Shown piece after piece: positions 34,512 through 41,583 of a stretch of 64,000 bases of DNA. A model generated the notes under the pieces. That model was not told the origin of the DNA and did not search any database. It saw nothing but the letters and a program-made list of their open reading frames with translations. Position numbers and translations under genes: made by a program. This stretch comes from Candidatus Krumholzibacteriota bacterium (GTDB lineage: Bacteria; Krumholzibacteriota; Krumholzibacteriia; Krumholzibacteriales; Krumholzibacteriaceae): assembly GCA_016931295.1 (NCBI GenBank), contig JAFGEZ010000034.1, positions 62,001 to 126,000 of the forward strand, given 5' to 3'. The stretch's first letter is position 1. Every line of letters begins with the position of its first letter.

Positions 34512-35801
34512 ATGGAAACGACGGTCGTCGGCGGCGGACTCGCCGGTTCCGAGGCGGCCCTGCAACTCGCAGCCAGGGGAATCACCGTCCGGCTCCTGGA
34601 GATGCGGCCGGTCGCGACGACGCCCGCGCATCGGACAGGCGATCTCGCCGAGCTGGTCTGCAGCAACTCCCTGAAATCCGAGGATCCCTCGACGGCCTCC
34701 GGGCTTTTGAAGGCGGAACTGCGCCTGCTCGGATGCCGCCTCCTCGACGCGGCCGCGTCGGCGCGTGTTCCCGCCGGGCATGCGCTCGCGGTCGATCGGG
34801 AGGTTTTCTCGCGCGCGGTGACGGAGATGCTGGAAACCGAGCCGCTCGTCACCGTCGAACGGCTCGAGCAGACCGACCTCGACCTGCCGCCGGGCAGCAT
34901 CGTCGCGACGGGGCCGTTGACCTCGCCGGCCATGGCCGATGCGATCGGCGAGGCGGTCGGTCGATCGGGACTGTTCTTCTACGACGCGATATCGATCTCG
35001 GTGAGCGCCGATTCGATCGACCGGTCGGTCGCCTGGGCAGGCTCGCGCTACGACAGGGGCGGCGACGACTACCTGAACCTGCCCTTCGAGGAGGAGGAAT
35101 ACGAGCGTCTCGTCCGGCATCTCCGGGAGGCGCCGAAGACCACGCCACGCGGCTTCGAGGAAGGGGCCTGCTTCGACGCCTGCCTCCCGGTCGAGACGAT
35201 CGCATCGAGAGGGGAGGACGCGCTGCGGTTCGGGCCGCTGAAGCCGCGGGGGCTCGCCGACCCGCGCACGGGGCAAGAGCCGTTCGCCGTGCTCCAGCTT
35301 CGCAGGGAGACCCTCGACGGCTCGATGCTCGGGCTCGTCGGCTTCCAGACGAGGCTCACGCGCCCGGCGCAACGGGAACTGCTCGAATTGATACCCGGCC
35401 TCGCCGGGGCCGAGATCCTGCGTTGGGGAGCGATGCACCGGAACACCTACCTCGATTCCCCGCGCCTTCTCGACGACACGCAGGCCGCGCCGGGCCGCGA
35501 TCTTTTCTTCGCCGGACAGCTCGCGGGGGTCGAGGGCTACGTGGAATCGATCGCGCACGGGCTCGTAGCCGCGATGAACGCCTCGCGCCGCCTGGCAGGA
35601 CGGGGTCCGTTCATCCTGCCCCCCGAGACGATCACCGGCGCGCTCCAGCGGCATCTCGCCGCGCCGAGCTCCTTTTTCCAGCCGATGAACGCCAATTTCG
35701 GGCTCCTGCAACCCGTCAGGGGTCCCCGGCGGGAACGCCGGCGCCGCAAATCCGAGCGGAGCCTCGAGGCGCTCAAACGATTCCTTTCAGAGGGTGTTTG
35801 A
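34512..35801 (+). CDS. trmFO: tRNA (uracil-54-C5)-methyltransferase, folate/FAD-dependent
   Basis: 429 residues. Makes ribothymidine at position 54 of tRNA with methylene-tetrahydrofolate and FADH2. The dinucleotide fold GGGLAGSEAALQLA (7-20) and the family motif ELVCSNSLKSEDP (about 50-62) are present, as are PFEEEEYERL and the late FFAGQLAGVEGYVESIAHGL FAD segment. Starts one base after topA ends. The order topA-trmFO-xerC-hslV-hslU is the one known from Firmicutes. A folate consumer like several other genes here. Confidence 0.96.
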   Translation: METTVVGGGLAGSEAALQLAARGITVRLLEMRPVATTPAHRTGDLAELVCSNSLKSEDPSTASGLLKAELRLLGCRLLDAAASARVPAGHALAVDREVFSRAVTEMLETEPLVTVERLEQTDLDLPPGSIVATGPLTSPAMADAIGEAVGRSGLFFYDAISISVSADSIDRSVAWAGSRYDRGGDDYLNLPFEEEEYERLVRHLREAPKTTPRGFEEGACFDACLPVETIASRGEDALRFGPLKPRGLADPRTGQEPFAVLQLRRETLDGSMLGLVGFQTRLTRPAQRELLELIPGLAGAEILRWGAMHRNTYLDSPRLLDDTQAAPGRDLFFAGQLAGVEGYVESIAHGLVAAMNASRRLAGRGPFILPPETITGALQRHLAAPSSFFQPMNANFGLLQPVRGPRRERRRRKSERSLEALKRFLSEGV

Positions 35802-35826
35802 ATTGTCGGGCGCTTCCTGTCATACT
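35798..35826 (+). promoter_or_regulatory. Promoter of the xerC-hslVU-argF-dapF operon
   Basis: TTGAAT (35798-35803), 17-base spacer, CATACT (35821-35826). Predicted transcript start about 35833, 2 bases before the ATG of xerC. Confidence 0.5.
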
Positions 35827-35834
35827 CTCGGGCG

Positions 35835-36767
35835 ATGATGACCGCAGACGTGAAGAGGTTCCTGCTCCATCTCGGCATGGAGAAGCGCGTATCTGACGCC
35901 ACGATAAAGGCATATCGCGGTGATATCGCCCAATTCCTCGATTTCCTCGCCGTCTCGCTCGACCGCCGGCCACGTCCCGACGACCTCGACACGCTCGCCG
36001 TCCGTTCCTTTATCGCGTATCTCTCGCGAGAGGGATACACCTCGCGATCCATCGCCAGGAAGACGGCGTCCATGAAATCCTTCCTCTCGTGGTGCGCGCG
36101 GGACGGGATCATCGGCAAGGATCCGTCCGTGGCCGTCTCGCCCCCGAAGCGGAGACGGGACCTTCCCGTCATCGCCGGCGCGCGGGCGATCGAGCGCATG
36201 ATGGGACTCCCCGACGCCTCGTCACGCGGGATCCGCGATCGAGCCGTCCTCGAGCTCCTCTACGGAACGGGAATGCGGCTCGCCGAGCTCGTCGGTTGCC
36301 GTCTCGGCGACTGGGACGTCGAATCCGGGACTGTCCGGGTGATAGGCAAACGCGACAAGGAGCGGATCCTTCCCGTCGGGGGAGAGGCCGCGGAGGCCTG
36401 CGAACGATACCTCAGGGATCGGACCGGCGCACCGGCGGTTGTCTTCTCGTCGAGGCGAAACTACCGGAGCCACTTCGAGGGCGCTCTCGGAACGCCCCTC
36501 GTCACCGGGAGGGGCGGCCTGGCGATCAGCCGGCGGACAATCCAGCGGATCGCGCGCAGGTACCTCGAACAGGTCGCAACGCTCACCCGCATGAGCCCGC
36601 ACGTGCTCCGCCATACCTTCGCCACGCATCTCCTCGACGCAGGGGCGGATTTGCGGGCCGTACAGGAGCTGCTCGGGCACGCGAGCCTCGAGACGACGCA
36701 GATCTACACGCACGTGACGACCGAGCGGCTTCGCGAGGTCTTCGACAAGGCGCATCCGCGCGCCTGA
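35835..36767 (+). CDS. xerC: Tyrosine recombinase XerC
   Basis: 310 residues. Resolves chromosome dimers with XerD. N-terminal SAM-like core-binding domain (1-95), then the catalytic domain with the Arg of [40 protein letters not shown] giving His-x-x-Arg and the second His, and the nucleophile Tyr in TTQIYTHV. Placed next to hslV as codV is in Bacillus, which supports the XerC name; the second Xer at 50.2 kb is then XerD. Two adjacent ATGs (35835, 35838) are possible; neither has a ribosome site, and the promoter predicts an almost leaderless message. Confidence 0.9.
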   Translation: MMTADVKRFLLHLGMEKRVSDATIKAYRGDIAQFLDFLAVSLDRRPRPDDLDTLAVRSFIAYLSREGYTSRSIARKTASMKSFLSWCARDGIIGKDPSVAVSPPKRRRDLPVIAGARAIERMMGLPDASSRGIRDRAVLELLYGTGMRLAELVGCRLGDWDVESGTVRVIGKRDKERILPVGGEAAEACERYLRDRTGAPAVVFSSRRNYRSHFEGALGTPLVTGRGGLAISRRTIQRIARRYLEQVATLTRMSPHVLRHTFATHLLDAGADLRAVQELLGHASLETTQIYTHVTTERLREVFDKAHPRA

Positions 36768-36786
36768 AAACGAAAGGACAAGCGAA

Positions 36787-37320
36787 ATGTTCAGGGGAAC
36801 CACGATCATCGGAGTGCGGGTCGGCGACGTGTTCGCCATGGGGGGGGACGGGCAGGTCTCTCTCGGCGACACGATCGTCAAGCACGGCGCCCGGAAGATC
36901 CGGACGATCCCCGAGCGCGGCGTGATCGCCGGTTTCGCCGGTTCGACGGCCGATGCATTGACGCTCTACACGAAATTCGAGGGCAAACTCGACGAGTTCG
37001 GCGGCAACTGCCTCAAGGCGGCTGTCGAGCTCGCCCGCGAATGGCGGACCGACAAGGTGCTCAGGCACCTCGAGGCCCTGCTGGCGGTGATGGACGCGGG
37101 ACACTCGATCACGATCTCCGGGAGGGGGGACGTGATCGAACCGGACGACGGGATCGTCGCCATCGGATCGGGCGGTTCGTACGCGCTCGCGGCGGCCCGA
37201 GCGTTCGTCGCGGAGACGGACCTGTCCGCGCCCGAGATCGTCCGGAAATCCCTTGAGATAGCATCGGGGATCTGTGTATATACCAACGGTGAGATCTCGT
37301 TGGAGTCATTCGGAGGATGA
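36787..37320 (+). CDS. hslV: ATP-dependent protease HslVU, peptidase subunit
   Basis: 177 residues. Proteasome-like threonine peptidase. The N terminus is [14 protein letters not shown]; in this family the short leader (MFRG) is removed to expose the catalytic Thr5. [30 protein letters not shown] and [16 protein letters not shown] are conserved. Na+-binding region near ASGICVYTN. Overlaps the hslU frame by its stop. AAAGGA lies 8 bases upstream of ATG. Assembles with HslU hexamers; together they degrade misfolded proteins. Confidence 0.96.
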   Translation: MFRGTTIIGVRVGDVFAMGGDGQVSLGDTIVKHGARKIRTIPERGVIAGFAGSTADALTLYTKFEGKLDEFGGNCLKAAVELAREWRTDKVLRHLEALLAVMDAGHSITISGRGDVIEPDDGIVAIGSGGSYALAAARAFVAETDLSAPEIVRKSLEIASGICVYTNGEISLESFGG

Positions 37321-37325
37321 TGGCG

Positions 37326-38669
37326 ATGCGGGAATTGACGCCCACGCAGATAGTGAATGAGCTCGACAAGTACATCATCGGCCAGGACGACGCGAAGCGG
37401 TCTGTCGCCATCGCGCTGCGGAACCGATGGCGGAGGAGGCGGGTGGAAGGGCCGATCCGGGACGAGATCCTGCCGGCGAACATCATCATGCACGGTCCGA
37501 CCGGTGTCGGGAAGACCGAGGTGGCCCGCCGACTGGCCCGGCTCGCGCAGGCGCCCTTCATCAAGGTCGAGGCGACGAAGTACACGGAGGTCGGCTACGT
37601 CGGCCGGGATGTCGAGTCGATGATACGGGATCTCGTCGAGATCGCGATAAACATGGAGAAGGAGGGCGCCTACGCTGAAGTGGAGGCCCGCGCCAGGCGA
37701 AACGCGGACGACCGCCTGCTCGAGATGCTCCTTCCCCGCGCGAGCGCCACGACGGACGGGGAGGATGCGGATACCCTCGAGGAGCGACGAGGCCGCACGA
37801 AGGAGAAGCTCCGGCAGAAGCTCGAGGCGGGCGCGCTCGATGCCCGCGAGGTGACGATCGAGACGACGGACCGCCCCAAGCCGTTCATCGAGATCTTCTC
37901 GAGCTCGGGGCTCGAGGAGATGGGCGTGTCGTTGCCGCCGGGTCTCGAGAAGATGATGCCGACGACGAAAAAGGGGCGGAAGGTCACCGTCGACGAGGCG
38001 CGTCGGCTCCTCGTCGAGGAGGAGAAGGAGAAGCTCGTCGACATGGACCGGGTCGTCTCGCGGGCCGTGAAAACGGTCGAGGAATCGGGGATCGTCTTCA
38101 TCGACGAGATCGACAAGATCGCCGGCGCCGGCTCCGGACACGGACCGGATGTCTCGCGCGAGGGCGTGCAGAGGGACATCCTGCCCGTCGTGGAAGGGTG
38201 CAACGTGAACACAAAGCACGGCGTCGTGAAGACCGACCACATCCTCTTCATAGCCGCGGGCGCGTTCCACACGAGCAAGCCCTCGGACCTCGTCCCCGAG
38301 TTGCAGGGCCGGTTTCCGATACGCGTCGAATTCAAGGCCCTGACGGCGGAGGATTTCGAGCGGATCCTCCTCGAGCCCGAGAACGCGCTGATCAAGCAGT
38401 ATGCCGCGCTCGTCGCAGCCGACGGGTGCGAAATCGAGTTCACCGCCGGTGCCGTGCGCGAGATCGCGCAAACGGCCTTCCTCGTGAACAGGAAGATGGA
38501 GAACATCGGGGCGAGACGCCTCCATACGATCATGACCACGCTGCTCGAGGACATCCTCTTCGAGTTGCCCGAATCGCACGCGGGACGCCTCTCGATCGAC
38601 GAGACGACGGTCCGCGAGAAACTGGAACGCATCGTGAAGGACGACGACCTCGCGCGGTTCGTGCTCTAG
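37326..38669 (+). CDS. hslU: ATP-dependent protease HslVU, ATPase subunit
   Basis: 447 residues. AAA+ unfoldase for HslV. ATG 37326 is preferred: GGAGG (37312-37316) lies 9 bases before it and the protein then starts MRELTPTQIVNELDKYIIGQ, the usual beginning; ATGs at 37317 and 37320 sit too close to that site. Walker A GPTGVGKTEVARRLA, pore loop GYVGRDVESMIRDL, I domain (about 110-240), Walker B IVFIDEIDKIA, sensor GAFHTSKPSDLVPELQGRFPIRVE, and the C-terminal tail LARFVL that inserts into HslV. Confidence 0.97.
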   Translation: MRELTPTQIVNELDKYIIGQDDAKRSVAIALRNRWRRRRVEGPIRDEILPANIIMHGPTGVGKTEVARRLARLAQAPFIKVEATKYTEVGYVGRDVESMIRDLVEIAINMEKEGAYAEVEARARRNADDRLLEMLLPRASATTDGEDADTLEERRGRTKEKLRQKLEAGALDAREVTIETTDRPKPFIEIFSSSGLEEMGVSLPPGLEKMMPTTKKGRKVTVDEARRLLVEEEKEKLVDMDRVVSRAVKTVEESGIVFIDEIDKIAGAGSGHGPDVSREGVQRDILPVVEGCNVNTKHGVVKTDHILFIAAGAFHTSKPSDLVPELQGRFPIRVEFKALTAEDFERILLEPENALIKQYAALVAADGCEIEFTAGAVREIAQTAFLVNRKMENIGARRLHTIMTTLLEDILFELPESHAGRLSIDETTVREKLERIVKDDDLARFVL

Positions 38670-38698
38670 CGCGCCGCCCGCCGTCGAAAGGAGAAGGA

Positions 38699-39619
38699 AT
38701 GGCACTGGGCAAGAAGGACTTCCTCTGCATCCGCGACTTCCCGAGGACCGAGCTCGACGAGATACTCGCGCTGGCGCGCAGGCAGAAGCCGCTCGCCAGG
38801 CGGTTCGAACTCGAGCCGACCCATCCAGGCAGGGTCCTCGCCTGCATCTTCCACAAGCCGAGCCTCCGGACACGTATCAGTTTCGAGGTCGCCATACGCC
38901 AGCTCGGCGGCACGAGTCTCTACGTCACGGAGCGGGAGATCGGGATCGGCAGCCGCGAGGCGCCGAAGGACGTGGGGGCCGTGCTTTCGCGCTTCGTCGA
39001 CGGCATCATGATCCGCACCTTCGACCAGGGATTGGTGGACACCCTCGCGTTGAATTCGACCGTTCCCGTGATCAACGGCCTCACCGACCTGCTGCACCCC
39101 TGCCAGGTGATGGGCGACGTCCTCACGGTCATCGAACGGTACGGGATGATCGACGGGAAGAAGGTCGTCTTCGTCGGCGACGGCAACAACGTCGCCCGGA
39201 GCTGGCTCAACGCCGCCGCGAGATTCCCGTTCAAGCTCGTGCTCACGTCGCCGGACGGGTACCAGCTCGACGGCGAATCGGTCGAGGCGGCCCGAAAGGA
39301 CGGCGACCCGGATTACGAGTGGATCGAGGATCCCGCCGAGGCCGTCGAGGACGCGGACGTCGTCTACACGGACGTCTGGACGAGCATGGGGCAGGAGGAA
39401 GAGGCGGCCGAACGGCGGAGGAAGTTCGAGTTGTACCGCGTCGACGCGGCCTTGATGGGACGGGCGAACACCGATTGCATCTTCATGCACTGCCTGCCGG
39501 CTCATCGAGGAGACGAAGTGACCGATGAGGTCATCGATTCGCCCAACTCGGTGGTATACGACGAGGCGGAGAACCGGCTGCACATCCAGCGGGCGATCAT
39601 CGGATTGCTCATGAAGTGA
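38699..39619 (+). CDS. argF: Ornithine carbamoyltransferase
   Basis: 306 residues. Makes citrulline from ornithine and carbamoyl phosphate. The carbamoyl-phosphate loop reads KPSLRTRISFE, with Leu where many enzymes have Thr in STRTR. LLHPCQVMGD, the ornithine loop DVWTSMGQEEE and the HCLPAHRGDEVTDEVID motif are typical of the anabolic enzyme and separate it from acetyl- or succinyl-ornithine transferases. GAGAAGG precedes ATG 38699. No other arginine gene is nearby; it is carried in the xerC-hslVU operon, in the position that codY has in Bacillus. Overlaps the lipoprotein gene by GTGA. Confidence 0.94.
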   Translation: MALGKKDFLCIRDFPRTELDEILALARRQKPLARRFELEPTHPGRVLACIFHKPSLRTRISFEVAIRQLGGTSLYVTEREIGIGSREAPKDVGAVLSRFVDGIMIRTFDQGLVDTLALNSTVPVINGLTDLLHPCQVMGDVLTVIERYGMIDGKKVVFVGDGNNVARSWLNAAARFPFKLVLTSPDGYQLDGESVEAARKDGDPDYEWIEDPAEAVEDADVVYTDVWTSMGQEEEAAERRRKFELYRVDAALMGRANTDCIFMHCLPAHRGDEVTDEVIDSPNSVVYDEAENRLHIQRAIIGLLMK

Positions 39620-40695
39620 CGATCGGGGAGGCCGTGAGAAAGACGATTTTTCCGTTCATCCTGCTCGCGGCGTCCGCGTGCGCCGTGCAGAAGCCGCCCA
39701 CCGGCGGTCCGGAGGACCGGACGCCGCCGCAACTCGTCTCCTCGGTGCCGGCGCGCGATTCCACGGGCGTCGGCCGCGAGACCGGGGTGCGCCTCTTCTT
39801 CAGCGAGCGGATCGACGGCGAGAGCTTCAAGAGCCGCATACGCTCCTATCCGCCGCTCGAGTTCGAATCGGTCCGGGCGGACGACGACCAGCTCGAGATC
39901 CGCTTCCGGGAGGCGCTTCCGGAAACGACGATTGTTCTCGCCGTCTCGGGAGGATATCTCGACTACCACGGCGTCCGTTCGAAGCAGCCGATACTGCTCC
40001 GGTTCGCGACGGTCGATTCGATGGCGCGCGGGCGGATCGAGGGACGGATACGTTTCAAGGGGATCCCCGATTCGACCGGGGTCGCCCGGCTCTTCGTCGT
40101 CCGGCCGGATACAACGATCGACGTCGTCCGCGATCGGGAGGATCTCGTCGCGTTCGCCGATTGGCAGGGGCGCTACCGGTTCGACGGCCTGCCCGCCGAT
40201 TCGTCGAGATATCTCGTTCAGGCCTTCCTCGACGCCGACGGCGACGGGAAGCCGTCCGGCGAGAAGGAATTCGCGCAGTTCCCCGCCGACACGCTGCTTC
40301 TCACGGCGAAGTTCCCGATCGTTCCGCACTTCGTCTTCGACATCATCGACCCGAACGAACCGGGCGGTGTCGAGGGGCGAATCATCGACGAAACCGGGCT
40401 CGGACGACTGCCGATCGTCGTTTTGCGGGCGGTCACCCCGGAGACAGGCCCCATCGTCGCCCTCGTCGACACGACCGGCGCCTTCGTGCTGCCGCGCATC
40501 CCGCCCGGTGGCTACCTCTTCACCGTGCTGGTCGACATGAGGCCCGATTCCCTGTGCGGCGACTACCCCTCGCCGGCCGACTCCTCGATCCTCCTGCCTG
40601 AACCGTGCTTCACCGCGCCGGAGACCCTCTTCGTCATGCCGGGGGAGACCGTATCGCTCGATCCGGTCACGCTCGGTCCGGGAGGCGCTCGATGA
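39616..40695 (+). CDS. Putative lipoprotein with SbsA-type Ig domain
   Basis: 359 residues. The N terminus has a basic stretch, hydrophobic core and a lipobox-like ASAC (KTIFPFILLAASAC), then VQKPPTGGPEDRTPPQLVSSVPARDSTGV, the classic opening of bacterial Ig-like (Big_5/SbsA) domains (about 35-135, with SERIDGESF). A second carboxypeptidase-regulatory-like beta domain follows (about 240-340, GRIIDETGLGRLPIVVLRAVTPETG). Likely outer-membrane lipoprotein; role unknown. Such proteins are common in Bacteroidetes. Start GTG 39616 overlaps the argF stop; GTG 39634 is an alternative with a purine-rich stretch upstream. Confidence 0.75.
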   Translation: MTIGEAVRKTIFPFILLAASACAVQKPPTGGPEDRTPPQLVSSVPARDSTGVGRETGVRLFFSERIDGESFKSRIRSYPPLEFESVRADDDQLEIRFREALPETTIVLAVSGGYLDYHGVRSKQPILLRFATVDSMARGRIEGRIRFKGIPDSTGVARLFVVRPDTTIDVVRDREDLVAFADWQGRYRFDGLPADSSRYLVQAFLDADGDGKPSGEKEFAQFPADTLLLTAKFPIVPHFVFDIIDPNEPGGVEGRIIDETGLGRLPIVVLRAVTPETGPIVALVDTTGAFVLPRIPPGGYLFTVLVDMRPDSLCGDYPSPADSSILLPEPCFTAPETLFVMPGETVSLDPVTLGPGGAR

Positions 40696-41519
40696 GCGGG
40701 GAACGCGCGTTCGTCAAGATGCACGGCGCGGGGAACGATTTCGTCGTCATCGGCGACCTCGACGGTGCCTTCCCGGCGACACCGGGCGTCGTCGCGGCGC
40801 TCTGCGCCGCGCACACGGGGATCGGGGCGGACGGCCTGATCCTCGTGGGACGCTCGTCGAAAGCCGATTTCCGGATGCGGTACTTCAACCGCGACGGCGG
40901 CGAGGCCGGCATGTGCGGTAACGGCGCGCGATGCGCCGCCCGGTTCGCGTTCGACGAGGAAATCGCCGGCGAGAGCATGGCCTTCGAGACGAACGCGGGA
41001 ATCGTCAAGGCCGAGATCCTCGCGGGAGGGAAGGTGCGGATCGGGCTGGGGCCGGTGCGCGGCCTCCGCATCGGCCTGCGGCCGGGGAACGGATGGGAGG
41101 AAGCGCACGCCGCGGACTCGGGGGTGCCCCACGCGATCGTCTTCGCCCGGGACGCGAGAGAGCTCGCGGATCCGGACTTTCCCGCGCTCGCGGGGATACT
41201 CCGCGGCGATCCGATCTTCGGCGAGGCTGGCGCGAACGTCGACCTCGTCTTCGCGCAGGATCGCCACACGATCCGGTTCAGGACGTACGAACGGGGCGTC
41301 GAGGCGGAAACCCTGGCCTGCGGAACCGGCGCGGTCGCCTCTGCCGTCGTCGCAGCCGCTCTCGATCTCGTCGAGCCCCCGGTCGCGTGCGCAACGGCGG
41401 GGGGGGACATCCTCACGGTCGATTTCGTTCCGACGGGGGAGGGGGCGGAAGACGTATTCCTGACCGGACCGGCCGTCGTTTCCTTCCGCGGAGAGATCGG
41501 CGCGGAGCTTCTCCGATAG
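40692..41519 (+). CDS. dapF: Diaminopimelate epimerase
   Basis: 275 residues. Interconverts LL- and meso-diaminopimelate for lysine and peptidoglycan. Opening FVKMHGAGNDFVVIGD; the two catalytic Cys are in GMCGNGARC and ACGTGAVASA, symmetrical as expected. NRDGGEAGM and TYERGVEAET give the other substrate contacts. ATG at 40692 overlaps the lipoprotein stop. Last gene of the xerC to dapF run. Shows that the cell has meso-DAP peptidoglycan, consistent with the transglycosylases in the window. Confidence 0.96.
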   Translation: MSGERAFVKMHGAGNDFVVIGDLDGAFPATPGVVAALCAAHTGIGADGLILVGRSSKADFRMRYFNRDGGEAGMCGNGARCAARFAFDEEIAGESMAFETNAGIVKAEILAGGKVRIGLGPVRGLRIGLRPGNGWEEAHAADSGVPHAIVFARDARELADPDFPALAGILRGDPIFGEAGANVDLVFAQDRHTIRFRTYERGVEAETLACGTGAVASAVVAAALDLVEPPVACATAGGDILTVDFVPTGEGAEDVFLTGPAVVSFRGEIGAELLR

Positions 41520-41583
41520 CCGACCGGCGCAGATACGCCTTGCCTCGACGCGTTCCCCGCTGCACATTACGGGAAGAGAGGTG

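Noticed and set aside
35835-36767. Xer-type recombinases as phage or integron integrases
   Set aside because: Both sit in conserved housekeeping operons (hslVU and uvrC/scpAB) with no attachment sites, phage genes or base-composition change.
36787-36804. HslV without N-terminal catalytic Thr
   Set aside because: The Thr follows a short MFRG leader, which is removed in many HslV proteins, so the site is intact.
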